A stretch of 64,000 nucleotides of DNA, from positions 1,240,001 to 1,304,000 of the forward strand of contig NZ_OY735139.1 of assembly GCF_963457605.1 (NCBI RefSeq). Reading direction: 5' to 3'. This document shows, one piece after another, positions 8,637 through 17,517 of the stretch (positions are counted from its first letter, which is position 1; every line of letters begins with the position of its first letter). Source of the stretch: an uncultured Gellertiella sp. (GTDB lineage: Bacteria > Pseudomonadota > Alphaproteobacteria > Rhizobiales > Rhizobiaceae). The notes beneath the pieces were generated by a model. That model was given only the letters and a program-made list of their open reading frames with translations, ran no database searches and was not told the DNA's origin. A program made the position numbers and the translations under genes.

Positions 8637-8720
8637 CAATCACCATCCTCTCAAAAAAGCGATCCAAACCGGTGTTGAAGAAATCAATTGCAACTTAGGT
8701 GTATAGCCTTGCCTGAACCC

Positions 8721-9716
8721 TCACGCCACGCCGATCCGCAACAGATCGTGGAAATGTACCACGCCGACCGGATGGCTGGTGTCGTCGATGACGAAGAGGG
8801 CGGAAATATTGTGCTGGTTGAGGATCGCCATGGCGGCGGTGGCCAGCGACTCCGCCTTCACCGTTTTCGGCGCGCGGGTCATGATGTCGTCGACCACGAG
8901 GCCACCGAGATTGCGGCCAATGCTGCGGGCAATATCGCCATCGGTGATGATGCCGGAAAGCCGCCCTTCCCCGTCCAGAATGCCGACGCAGCCGAAGCGC
9001 TTCTGCGACAGGATGGTGACCGCCTGCTGCAGGCCTGTTCCTTGCGCCACCAGCGGCAGCACGTCGCCGCGATGCATGATGTCGCCGACATGGGCAAGGC
9101 TCGCCCCGAGCTTGCCGCCGGGATGGAAGGTGCGGAAATCGAGCGCGGTAAAGCCGCGGCTTTCCAGCAGCGCCACCGCCAGCGCATCGCCGAGCGACAA
9201 CTGCATCAGCGTTGAGGTGGTGGGCGCAAGCCCGTGCGGGCAGGCTTCCTGTTCGCGGGGCAGCGACAGCACGATATCGGCGGCCTTGGCGAGCGTCGAG
9301 GTCTCGCCGGACGTGATCGCGATCAGCGGGATCTGGAAGCGGCGGGAATAGGCGATGATCCCCTGCAATTCGGTGCTTTCGCCGCTCCAGGACATCGCAA
9401 TGATCACGTCATCGCGGGCAATCATCCCGAGGTCACCGTGATTGGCTTCCACCGGATGAACGAAAAACGCCGGCGTGCCGGTCGAGGCAAAGGTGGCGGC
9501 CAGTTTCGAACCGATATGGCCACTCTTGCCGACCCCCGTCACGATCACCCGGCCGGTAATCCGGAATATGGCATCAACGGCGTCGGAAAACGGCTGCGAC
9601 AGCGGACCTGCCAGCGCCCGTTCCAGCGAGGCAAGGCCGTTTCGCTCGGTTTCAATGGTGCGGAGCGCCGAAGCGACGGCCTCTGCGGCTTTTGGAATGC
9701 TGTCCGGTCGGGTCAT
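8721..9716 (-). CDS. kpsF: KpsF/GutQ family sugar isomerase (arabinose-5-phosphate isomerase)
   Basis: The 331-residue protein has an N-terminal SIS domain (about 40-180; VTGVGKSGHIGSKLAATFASTG and SWSGEST bind the sugar phosphate). Two CBS domains follow (about 205-325; GDVLPLV and DDIMTRAPKTVKAESLA). Family members interconvert ribulose-5-phosphate and arabinose-5-phosphate, the entry to Kdo for lipopolysaccharide or capsule. Length and architecture are standard. It reads towards the restriction-modification island, which begins 80 bases downstream, and no strong terminator lies between, so read-through into the methyltransferase is possible. Confidence 0.92.
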   Translation of the reverse strand: MTRPDSIPKAAEAVASALRTIETERNGLASLERALAGPLSQPFSDAVDAIFRITGRVIVTGVGKSGHIGSKLAATFASTGTPAFFVHPVEANHGDLGMIARDDVIIAMSWSGESTELQGIIAYSRRFQIPLIAITSGETSTLAKAADIVLSLPREQEACPHGLAPTTSTLMQLSLGDALAVALLESRGFTALDFRTFHPGGKLGASLAHVGDIMHRGDVLPLVAQGTGLQQAVTILSQKRFGCVGILDGEGRLSGIITDGDIARSIGRNLGGLVVDDIMTRAPKTVKAESLATAAMAILNQHNISALFVIDDTSHPVGVVHFHDLLRIGVA

Positions 9717-9963
9717 GGAAAGACCGTTAGCGCGTTCCGGGGGCGCTGTCCAACCCGGCGAAATCGTTATCCGCAGGGATTGCTGCGGTTTTTCACGCTC
9801 CGCAGGCCTCGCGCAGCCTTGATCGGCAAAGCTTGGGCGAGCGGTGCTGCGGCGACCGATTCCCTCATTTGGGTCGCGTCTCCCCGGCCAAATATAAACG
9901 TTACGTTAACCACAAGCTTTTAGAGATAGGTAACTATTTCTCGCCTCCAGGGCCCTTGAGCGC

Positions 9964-11514
9964 ATGATTGCTGCCGACACCAGAGGACGCCTGACGCGTC
10001 ATCTCCGTTCATCCTGCCTTGCGGCGGGGGCGGTGGTGCTTGGGCTTGTGCAGGCGGTGCCGCAGGCAGGCGCTCAAAGCCTTCCTCCCGTCAGTGCCGA
10101 CGGCACGGCGTCAAGCCTTGAGGGCACGCTCAGCGATCCCGCAGCGACCGATGCGCTGGCCGAGGCCGCCGCCAAAACCAGCGCCAGGGCCCTGAAGAAA
10201 AAGAAGCAGGCAGCAGCCTCGGAGGCCAGCGAAGCGCTGAACCCGCGCGCCGGAAAAATCACCACGACCGTGGAAAGCGACACACCGGAGCCTGCCGCCG
10301 ATCTTGGCCGCGATAATCTGAGGACCGGCAATATCGACGGTTCCCGGGCCGCAAAACGGGGCGATGCCGGCGATACGCCCGGCATTCCGCTCGGCAGTTT
10401 CATCCTGAGGCCTTCCGTCAACACCTCGCTCAACAGCGAGAGCACCCGAACCTCCGGCACCGGCGGCACCGGCGGCACCGACACCAGCCGCACCTTCCTT
10501 GCGACCGATCTCAAGGGCACGCTCACCTCCGACTGGTCGCGACATCAACTGCTCATCACCGGTGACGGCATCTTTCAGCGCAATATCAGCGGCGATGCCC
10601 AGGCACTGCCGTCGGCAAGCCTCAATGCGGACCTGCGTCTCGACCTTTCCGACGACATGATCGCCCATCTGACCGCCGGCTACACCAACAGCCGCGAAAG
10701 CGCCACCGATCCGAATGCGGTGCTGGGGGCCGTCGACCAGTCGAAGGTACAGGGCCTCAGTGCCGGTGCCTCCATCGAGCGGGATTTCGGCCTGCTGCGC
10801 GGCCTCGCCGCCATTGATGTCAACCGGACAACCTATTCCGACGTGACGCTGTCGGATGGCACGACCTCGTCGCTTGAAAGCCGCAACCGCACCACCGGCA
10901 ATTTGCGGGTCCGGGTCGGCTACGAGATTTCCCCTGCCCTGGTGCCCTTCCTGGAAGCCTCCGCCGGACGCTCGGTCTATGATCTCCAGATCGATACGTC
11001 AGGCTATGCCCGCGACACGAAGAGCCTCGGCGGCAAGGCGGGCGTGCAGATCGATCTCGGCGAAAAACTGAAAGGCGAAATCGGCCTCGGCTACCGGAAG
11101 GTGACATTTGCCGATGCGCGGCTTGCCGAAATCGACGCCATGGTGCTCGACGCCAGCGCCAGCTGGTCACCGCGCCGCGGCACCGACATCACCATCGGCC
11201 TTACCACCTCGGTCGAACCCTCCGTGGTCGCGGCACAATCGGGCTATGTCAACCGGGCGCTCACCATCGAGCTCACCCAGCAGGTGCGCGATCAGGTGGT
11301 GGCCAAGCTGTCCGGCGGCCTTACCTGGCGCAACTACCGGCCTGACGGCTCCAGCAGCGACCAGCGGGTGACAAGTCTCGGCGCAGGCCTCGCCTATGGC
11401 CTCAACCGCTATCTCGACCTCACCGGAACCATTGCCTGGGAACGAACCAGCCCTGACACCGGTGCCTCGACGGATATCCTGCGCACCGGTATCGGCCTCA
11501 CCCTGAAGCGGTAA
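9964..11514 (+). CDS. Outer membrane beta-barrel protein
   Basis: This 516-residue protein has a signal peptide (about 1-38, ending in AGAQS). A low-complexity region rich in Ala, Lys and Asp/Glu follows (about 50-120, including KKKKQAA). A C-terminal barrel made of alternating strands runs to an aromatic/basic end (TGIGLTLKR). Repeating segments such as LTAGYTNSRES, LRGLAAIDVNRTTYSD, AGVQIDLGEKLKGEIGLGYRK and TDITIGLTTSVEPSV are typical of the BBP2-type outer-membrane family seen in rhizobia. No enzymatic motif is visible. The ribosome site is weak. Substrate or partner is unknown; a role in envelope structure or polysaccharide export would be a guess. Confidence 0.75.
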   Translation: MIAADTRGRLTRHLRSSCLAAGAVVLGLVQAVPQAGAQSLPPVSADGTASSLEGTLSDPAATDALAEAAAKTSARALKKKKQAAASEASEALNPRAGKITTTVESDTPEPAADLGRDNLRTGNIDGSRAAKRGDAGDTPGIPLGSFILRPSVNTSLNSESTRTSGTGGTGGTDTSRTFLATDLKGTLTSDWSRHQLLITGDGIFQRNISGDAQALPSASLNADLRLDLSDDMIAHLTAGYTNSRESATDPNAVLGAVDQSKVQGLSAGASIERDFGLLRGLAAIDVNRTTYSDVTLSDGTTSSLESRNRTTGNLRVRVGYEISPALVPFLEASAGRSVYDLQIDTSGYARDTKSLGGKAGVQIDLGEKLKGEIGLGYRKVTFADARLAEIDAMVLDASASWSPRRGTDITIGLTTSVEPSVVAAQSGYVNRALTIELTQQVRDQVVAKLSGGLTWRNYRPDGSSSDQRVTSLGAGLAYGLNRYLDLTGTIAWERTSPDTGASTDILRTGIGLTLKR

Positions 11515-11585
11515 GCTGACGTGAAAAGCGCCCCTTGCGCGGGAGCAGCCGCTACGATCCGCTTCACACTCCCGCGTGAGATGTT

Positions 11586-11883
11586 TCAAGCATCGCTGAC
11601 ATCTTCGCAGCGGCCCTCAATCAAATTCTGCCAGTTCTCTCTTTGGTGATAGATGGCGTAAATGACGTTGATCCCCAGAACGCTTGCATAAAAAAAATCG
11701 ATAGCCGTTTCGAACCCGCTTGAACGTCAGACCTCTGTGATATGCAGTCGGGGAGGTGTCACACACCCGAGCATCCTCGTAAAGCTGCTCTTCGATCTCT
11801 TCTGCTCGCCCCTCGTCGCTCTTGCCGTCGTGATGGTTGTAGATCCTGTCGAAGTCACCGATTGTCGATGGATCGAGCTTCAT
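11586..11883 (-). pseudogene. RelE/ParE-like toxin, frameshifted at a run of eight A
   Basis: As sequenced, the frame gives 88 residues and stops at 11617. A run of eight T on the coding strand (A8 at 11690-11697) lies in the region for YRFF. With one T fewer, the frame reads YRFFYASVLGINVIYAIYHQ, then RENWQNLIEGR, and ends at a TGA at 11588-11586. That gives 98 residues with the usual RelE/ParE finish: beta strands followed by a HQR-type end. The N-terminal part (LDPSTIGDFDRIY, AYHRGLTFKRVRNGYRFF) fits the same family. The start overlaps the antitoxin stop as TGATG. It could be a true pseudogene, a phase-variable tract, or a sequencing error in the homopolymer. Confidence 0.65.
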
Positions 11884-12071
11884 CAGATATCCATCGACAG
11901 GGGCAAGCCGGATTTCTTGCGCTCGGCCCGCCGTTTGCGGAGGATGTCGCGGTGCTCGTCAGCGCTGAGAGCGGTGTCCGGTAACACCTGCTTCGATTTC
12001 CGCAAAAGTTCCTGATAGACCTGTTCCGGCATCCCGGCGAATTCCTGGGCGTCCTGGCGGCCATTGTCCAT
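11883..12071 (-). CDS. Putative antitoxin paired with the RelE/ParE-like toxin
   Basis: This small protein of 62 residues is charged and helical (PEQVYQELLRKSKQ, SADEHRDILRKRRAERKK), with no recognised enzyme motif. It is placed directly before, and overlaps by one base, a frame with RelE/ParE features. The order antitoxin-toxin and the coupling are typical of type II pairs. I chose the ATG at 12071 because GAGGAG lies eight bases upstream; the open frame extends to 12140 without a better site. The sequence does not match an antitoxin family I can name, so the role rests on context. Confidence 0.55.
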   Translation of the reverse strand: MDNGRQDAQEFAGMPEQVYQELLRKSKQVLPDTALSADEHRDILRKRRAERKKSGLPLSMDI

Positions 12072-12177
12072 CGCTATGCTCCTCGGCAATATCCACTGCC
12101 CTGTATACAGCAATTCCCGGGAAAAGACACCAGGCGGCATTGCCGAGGTTTCACATCACCGTTTTCCGCATGGACAG

Positions 12178-12206
12178 AAAAAAGCCGCCCCTTGCACAGG
12201 AGCGGC
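12178..12206 (-). terminator. Intrinsic terminator after galU
   Basis: On the minus strand GCCGCTCCT pairs with AGGGGCGGC (one T-G wobble) around a five-base loop, followed by six T. It lies about 35 bases beyond the galU stop. Confidence 0.85.
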
Positions 12207-12240
12207 CTATCAGTGGATACCGGGGTCTGCCGGGCCGAAA

Positions 12241-13194
12241 TCAGGCCTTGAGTGCAGCCAGGAGCGCCTTCAGCGGCTCCTCGATGCTGGCCCGGATATC
12301 GGGGCGGGCAAGGGCGAAGGCGACATTGGCGAGGATGAAACCGTCCTTGCCGCCGGTGTCATAGGTCTTGCCGCGATAGGGATAGCCCGCAAAGACCTGC
12401 TGTTTCGACAGTTTCAGCATGGCATCTGTCAGCTGGATCTCGTTGCCGGCACCCCGCTCCTGGGTTTCCAGAATGTCGAAGATTTCGGGCTGCAGGATAT
12501 AGCGGCCGTTGATATAGAGATTGGAAGGGGCGCTGCCGGGAGCAGGCTTTTCCACCATGCCGGTGATGCGGAAGCCCTCGCCGATGGTCTCGCCAACGCC
12601 GACGATCCCGTATTTATGGGCCTCCGCCGGATCGCATTCCTCGACCGCAATGATGTTGCCGCCCGAATGGTTGTAGAGATCGACCATCCCCCTGGTGCAA
12701 CCCTTTTCGCCCATCATGATCATGTCGGGCAGAAGCAGCGCAAAGGGTTCGTTGCCGACGATATCGCGGGCACACCAGACGGCGTGGCCGAGACCGTGTG
12801 GCTCCTGCTGGCGGGTGAAACTCGCCATGCCCGCCTTCGGCAGGATGCCGGACAGGATGGTCAGTTCCGCCGTCTTCGACCGGGACCTCAGCGTCTGTTC
12901 CAGTTCGTAGTGAATGTCGAAATAGTCCTCGATGACGCCCTTGCCGCGCCCGGTGACGAAGACCAGATGCTCGACGCCCGCGTCCAGCGCTTCGTCCACT
13001 ACATATTGCAGGACCGGCTTGTCGACCACGGTCATCATTTCCTTCGGCACCGCCTTGGTGGCCGGCAGAAACCGGGTTCCGAGACCCGCGACGGGAAATA
13101 CGGCTTTACGAACTTTGCGATGCTGTCCCAAACATGCCTCCATGGGCCTTTTCATTGACTGGCCACTCATGCCCTGATCAAGGGAAGTAGTCAT
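12241..13194 (-). CDS. galU: UTP-glucose-1-phosphate uridylyltransferase
   Basis: GalU makes UDP-glucose from UTP and glucose-1-phosphate, feeding lipopolysaccharide, exopolysaccharide and cyclic glucan synthesis; the rhizobial paralogue is often called exoN. The nucleotide-binding start reads [20 protein letters not shown], followed by [35 protein letters not shown] and [14 protein letters not shown]. Its length of up to 317 residues is normal, but the N-terminus carries about 28 extra residues before the conserved block. Four in-frame starts exist (residues 1, 9, 14, 18) and none has a strong ribosome site, so the true start may lie 8-17 codons inside. It is followed by its own terminator. 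Confidence 0.94.
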   Translation of the reverse strand: MTTSLDQGMSGQSMKRPMEACLGQHRKVRKAVFPVAGLGTRFLPATKAVPKEMMTVVDKPVLQYVVDEALDAGVEHLVFVTGRGKGVIEDYFDIHYELEQTLRSRSKTAELTILSGILPKAGMASFTRQQEPHGLGHAVWCARDIVGNEPFALLLPDMIMMGEKGCTRGMVDLYNHSGGNIIAVEECDPAEAHKYGIVGVGETIGEGFRITGMVEKPAPGSAPSNLYINGRYILQPEIFDILETQERGAGNEIQLTDAMLKLSKQQVFAGYPYRGKTYDTGGKDGFILANVAFALARPDIRASIEEPLKALLAALKA

Positions 13195-13332
13195 GAATTG
13201 CTACTTTTTTGCAAAGAATGACGGCGTCAAGCGAATATGGTAAAGATTTTGTTGAGAATATCACGTTAGCTTCTGGATGGATCGGTCTTATCAGGGCCGA
13301 ACCGGTATTTCGCCACCTGACGGGATTGCACA

Positions 13333-14553
13333 ATGACCGGAAAACCCACGAAAACCCTTGCAAGACTGGCCCTTGGCCTGACGGTTGCGGCTGGCGTCGG
13401 TCTGGCTGGCCCGGCCTTCGCCGATCAGGCATTTCGAAACTGGATCATCAGTTTCTATCCCGTGGCAGCCCATGCGGGGATCACCAAATCCACCTATCAC
13501 GCCGCCTTTGCCAATGTGACGGAACCCGATCAGGACGTGCTGCGCAAGGCCGGTTTCCAGCCGGAATTCCGCACTCCCGTCTGGGATTACATGGACAGCC
13601 GCGTCAACCCCTACACGGTGAAGATCGGCCAGCAGATGGCCCGCAAATATGGCTCGACGCTGGCCGCCATCGAGACCCATTTCGGCATTGACCGCAATAT
13701 CCTGCTCGCCATCTGGTCGATGGAATCGAATTACGGCGCGGTGCTCGCCAAGGAGGAGCGGCTGCATTACGTGCCGCAGGCGCTGGCAACGCTGGCCTAT
13801 TCCGATCCCAGGCGGGCGAAATATGCCCGCACCCAGCTGATCGCCGCCCTGCGCATCCTGCAGGCGGGCGACGTGCCGCCTGCAGGCCTCACCGGCTCCT
13901 GGGCCGGTGCCATGGGCCATACACAGTTCATTCCGACCAGCTACCTGCTCTATGGCTTCGATGCCGACGGCAACGGCAAGCGCGACATCTGGAACTCGGT
14001 CCCCGATGCACTTGCAACTTCGGCCAATCTTCTCCGGCAGAACGGCTGGACGCCCGGCAAGACCTGGGGCTACGAGGTGACGGTGCCGGCGGGCGGAGCG
14101 GCCTATGCGGGCAAGACGCTGACGCTTGCCCAGTGGGAGAGGCTTGGTTTCCTCCGGCCGAACGGCAAGGGGTTCAAGACCGGCGGCGACCGCGCCCAGC
14201 TGAAGATGCCTGCCGGTGACAACGGGCCGGGCTTCCTGATGGCCAGGAACTTTTTCGTCATCAAGAAATACAATGCCGCCGACACCTATGCGCTGGCGGT
14301 CGGCCTGCTGGCAGATCAGATCTCCGGCTACAGCGGCATGCGCCAGAACTGGCCGCGTCCCGACGGCACGCTCGACATCAAGCAGAAATTCGAACTGCAG
14401 TCGCGGATGAAAGAGCTTGGCTATTACGAAGGCGAGGTCGACGGCAATTTCGGCTCCGGCTCCAAGGCCGCCATCGCCTCGATCCAGCAGAAACTGGGTC
14501 TCCAGCCCGATGGCGAACCCTCGCAACAATTGCTGGATGCGCTGCGGAAATAG
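13333..14553 (+). CDS. Lytic murein transglycosylase (MltB-like) with peptidoglycan-binding domain
   Basis: This 406-residue periplasmic enzyme cleaves peptidoglycan glycan strands to anhydromuropeptides. A signal peptide (about 1-31, ending GPAFA) is followed by an SLT_2 domain. Its catalytic Glu lies in LLAIWSMESNYGAVL (about residue 135), and supporting motifs are SWAGAMGHTQFIPTSY and DADGNGKRDIWNSVPDALATSA. A C-terminal PG_binding_1 domain covers the last 60 or so residues (FELQSRMKELGYYEGEVDG to GEPSQQLLDAL). The two-domain layout is common in alphaproteobacteria. It is transcribed away from galU. Confidence 0.93.
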   Translation: MTGKPTKTLARLALGLTVAAGVGLAGPAFADQAFRNWIISFYPVAAHAGITKSTYHAAFANVTEPDQDVLRKAGFQPEFRTPVWDYMDSRVNPYTVKIGQQMARKYGSTLAAIETHFGIDRNILLAIWSMESNYGAVLAKEERLHYVPQALATLAYSDPRRAKYARTQLIAALRILQAGDVPPAGLTGSWAGAMGHTQFIPTSYLLYGFDADGNGKRDIWNSVPDALATSANLLRQNGWTPGKTWGYEVTVPAGGAAYAGKTLTLAQWERLGFLRPNGKGFKTGGDRAQLKMPAGDNGPGFLMARNFFVIKKYNAADTYALAVGLLADQISGYSGMRQNWPRPDGTLDIKQKFELQSRMKELGYYEGEVDGNFGSGSKAAIASIQQKLGLQPDGEPSQQLLDALRK

Positions 14554-14716
14554 AGTTTCCCGGGGAAAACCGGATTCCACTTTTCCCTGACAAGCTCTGG
14601 GCGGGTAAATTTCACGCGCATCCCTCCGCCCGCCTTTCACCCTGACCGGATCGCTCTATACTGGCAGGGCGAACCGCACGTACCGGCATCTGAAGCGTGG
14701 CAATGAAGAGGCTTGC

Positions 14717-15880
14717 ATGACAACCTGTCGACCTGCGTCTGTCGCTCTGCGGAGGCCACTTGTCCTGCTTCTGTCTGCTGCCCTCCTGCTGCCGCTGTGT
14801 GCCGTCCCCGCAAGCGCCGGGCAGCTTCAGCAACCGCCGCAGCGGCGAACCTTGCTGCAATGGCTGTTCGGCGGATCCCCCCGGCAGCAGGAGGACATCA
14901 TTACCCTGCCGACCCGCAAGAAGCGGCCGCGGGTGAAGAAGCACAATGCCGGAAGTATCACCACCCTTTCGACGCAAGTGCCGCTGGCCAAGGCTGTGGA
15001 TGCGCGTCATGTGCTTGTGGTCGGGGATTTTCTGGCCGCAGGCCTGGCCGACGGGCTTGAGGCCGCCTTTGCCGGCGATGCCACCACCGTCGTCGACAGC
15101 CGCACCAGCACCGCCTCCGGCCTGACACGGGATGATTATTTCAATTGGCCGGGCACACTTGGCAAATATCTGGCCGAGACCCATCCGGCGGCGGTGGTTG
15201 TGCTGCTTGGCGCCAATGACCGCCAGCAGATCCGCGGCAAGGGCAGCAGCATCAAGTTCGACTCGCCCGCCTGGACCGAAGCCTATCGTGCCCGCGTCGA
15301 TGCCTTGATCAAGGTGGCGGACGAGGCGCATGCCCCGCTGATCTGGGTCGGGCTGCCGTCGTTCCGGATCGATGCCACCAATGCGGCGGCTCTGCAATTC
15401 AACGCGGTCTATCGCAACGAGACCGCGAAAGCCGGCGCGGAATTCGTCGATATCTGGGATGGGTTTGTCGATGAGAACGGCAAATTCATGCTGACCGGCT
15501 TTGACGTCAATGGCCAGCCTGTCCGGTTGCGCACCAGCGATGGCGTCGGGATGACGGAGGCGGGGAAACGCAAGATGGCCTTCTACGCGGAAAAACCCGT
15601 CCGCAAGATCCTCGGTGATCCCCTCACGGTGGAAAAGATCGTCCGTCTCGACCAGCAAGGCCTGCTCGGCCCCACCGTCCCGGAGGTGACACCCAAAACG
15701 GCGGGAGTGGCGGTGAGGATAGCGCCGATCAGCCTGACCGATCCGGAACTGGATGGAGGGGCGACGCTTCTCGGCGACCCCGGAGAGAAAACCACGATCT
15801 CCGGGACCCTGTTGCCAGGCCGTTCAGGCCCCGCCCCTGTCGGGCGGGTCGACGATGATCGCCTTCCCGCCCTCCAGTAA
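14717..15880 (+). CDS. Secreted SGNH-hydrolase-like protein (DUF459 type) lacking the usual nucleophile
   Basis: The 387-residue protein has a signal peptide (about 1-34, ending VPASAG), then a basic linker (RKKRPRVKK), and an SGNH-like core. Block I reads HVLVVGDFLAAGLADGL, where a GDS motif is expected; the serine position is Phe. Block III is present as VVLLGANDRQQI with the Asn. The end of the core, TSDGVGMTEAGKRKMAFY, lacks a clear DxxH. I recall DUF459 proteins of rhizobia with a similar GDF. It may bind polysaccharide or be an inactive relative of an O-acetyl esterase. GAAGAGG sits five bases before the ATG. Confidence 0.75.
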   Translation: MTTCRPASVALRRPLVLLLSAALLLPLCAVPASAGQLQQPPQRRTLLQWLFGGSPRQQEDIITLPTRKKRPRVKKHNAGSITTLSTQVPLAKAVDARHVLVVGDFLAAGLADGLEAAFAGDATTVVDSRTSTASGLTRDDYFNWPGTLGKYLAETHPAAVVVLLGANDRQQIRGKGSSIKFDSPAWTEAYRARVDALIKVADEAHAPLIWVGLPSFRIDATNAAALQFNAVYRNETAKAGAEFVDIWDGFVDENGKFMLTGFDVNGQPVRLRTSDGVGMTEAGKRKMAFYAEKPVRKILGDPLTVEKIVRLDQQGLLGPTVPEVTPKTAGVAVRIAPISLTDPELDGGATLLGDPGEKTTISGTLLPGRSGPAPVGRVDDDRLPALQ

Positions 15881-15897
15881 TATCAGGGATCACACAG

Positions 15898-17268
15898 TCA
15901 CTCCTGCGGAGTTCCAGGCCAGAACCGGTTGGCCAGCAGTGGCACGAAACCGATCAGCAAGCCGCCCACGCCGACCATCGTCGTGACCCGGTCAAAGGTC
16001 GGAATGCTGTAGAGAGCGACGAACACCATGAACAGCGCACTTCCCAGCGGCCAGAGCACGTAGGAAAAGGCCGACCCCGCCCCTTCCTTCAGCTTGCCGC
16101 GATAGTACCAGGCGCAGGCAAAACCGGCGAGGCCCATGTAGAAGCAGATCTGCAACCCGATGGCGAGGATCGAGCTCTGGAGGATGGCCTGAACGGTCGG
16201 CAGATAGGTCGAGCCGAACAGCAGCACGATGCCGAGTGCCCAGATCACCAGGGTCGCTACCCACGGGGTCTGCCATTCCGGATGCACCCTGGCGTAGCGC
16301 GGATGCAGCATCTTGTCGCGTGACATGGCAAACATTGAGCGCGAGAATTGCAGGATCTGCGTCTCGATGGTGCCGACGGTGCTCAGAACGGTGCCGAGAA
16401 CCGCCAGATAGTTCCAGGGGCGCGGAAACAGCTTGTCGGCAATCGCATAGAGCACATTGGTATTGGCCTTGGCGATTTCATCATCGGAGAGCACGATCAG
16501 CACGACGGTCATCATGATGATGAAAAACAGGATGAGATTGATCATCGACCAGAAGGCCCCCTTGCTTGAGGGATGCGGCAGACCTTCCGTGGTCTCCTCG
16601 CCGAGATTCATCGTCACATCCCAGCCCCAGTAGAAGAAGATCGCCGTCAGCGCCCCGGTCGCAAACATTTCCGGCGTGAAGGAGAAGGGCGAGACCCACT
16701 GGAAACTCGGCATATGGACGGGTTTGCCGCCATATTGAATGAAGGCACCGATGATCAGGCCGAAGACGATCACGCTCTCGATGACCGTGAAGATGATCTG
16801 CGCATAGCTGGCATGCTTGATGCCCTTGGTCACCACCACGGTGATGACCGTCAGCCAGATCGCCGCAACCAGCGGCACCCAGGTGGTGCTTTCGACGAGG
16901 TCCGGCGCAATCAGCACCAGCGTCGAGGTTGCCGCCGGAATGGTGGCGGAGACCATGAACACCACCGAGGCGACCAGCAGGCCCCAGCCGGCAAAGAAGC
17001 CCCAGGAAGGACCGAAGACATGGCCGACCCAGGCATAGGTGGCACCGGCATTCGGCGAAATCTTGTTCAGGTGAATGAAGGCGAGCGTGATGCCGAACAT
17101 GATCAGCCCGCAATAGAAGATGCTGCCGACCGACAGGGTCCCGACAGCGGCGACAATGGCTGCCGTCGTTACCGCCACGCTGAACGCGGGCGCCGTCCCC
17201 GCTATGCCCATGATGATGGATTCGATGGTCCCGAGCGAGCCGCTCGCCAAACCGGTTTTCTCAGACAT
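15898..17268 (-). CDS. APC-family amino acid permease
   Basis: This 456-residue inner-membrane transporter has about twelve hydrophobic helices and almost no large soluble part. The unwound first helix carries the amino-acid-binding signature GIAGTAPAFSVAV, and NKISPNAGATYAWVGHVFG is the conserved second block of the APC superfamily. FFYWGWDVTMNLGEET matches helix 6 of this group. It probably imports amino acids or an amine by proton symport; the substrate cannot be read from sequence. It is convergent with the DUF459 gene (17 bases apart) and has no partner genes. Confidence 0.88.
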   Translation of the reverse strand: MSEKTGLASGSLGTIESIIMGIAGTAPAFSVAVTTAAIVAAVGTLSVGSIFYCGLIMFGITLAFIHLNKISPNAGATYAWVGHVFGPSWGFFAGWGLLVASVVFMVSATIPAATSTLVLIAPDLVESTTWVPLVAAIWLTVITVVVTKGIKHASYAQIIFTVIESVIVFGLIIGAFIQYGGKPVHMPSFQWVSPFSFTPEMFATGALTAIFFYWGWDVTMNLGEETTEGLPHPSSKGAFWSMINLILFFIIMMTVVLIVLSDDEIAKANTNVLYAIADKLFPRPWNYLAVLGTVLSTVGTIETQILQFSRSMFAMSRDKMLHPRYARVHPEWQTPWVATLVIWALGIVLLFGSTYLPTVQAILQSSILAIGLQICFYMGLAGFACAWYYRGKLKEGAGSAFSYVLWPLGSALFMVFVALYSIPTFDRVTTMVGVGGLLIGFVPLLANRFWPGTPQE

Positions 17269-17462
17269 TTTTCCCTCCCGACCGGATCATCCGGCCGAAT
17301 TGCTGCTTGCGGACGACTGTTTTTCAGAATTTTTATTGTCCGTCCCGTTACGGCTACCTGCGCAAATGGGGCAAGGCAAGGCACTTTTTAGGGAAGATGC
17401 AGCTTCAGAGCGGCATTCTGGCGAGGTTGCACTGCCCCGGACGGATTAAAGCCGGCAAAACG

Positions 17463-17492
17463 CAACGCAGCCCCGCTTTCGGCGGGGCTGCG
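17463..17492 (-). terminator. Probable terminator of the glt genes
   Basis: CGCAGCCCCGC (17466-17476) pairs perfectly with GCGGGGCTGCG (17482-17492). On the minus strand the stem is followed by TTGCGTTTT, an interrupted T-tract. It lies just beyond the gltD stop. Confidence 0.7.
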
Positions 17493-17517
17493 GAAAAGCC
17501 AGACATTTCAATCCGGT

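Noticed and set aside
9771-9793. CCGCAG/CTGCGG hairpin followed by TTTTT on the plus strand
   Set aside because: No plus-strand gene ends just upstream; the six-base stem is short, so I do not call it a terminator.
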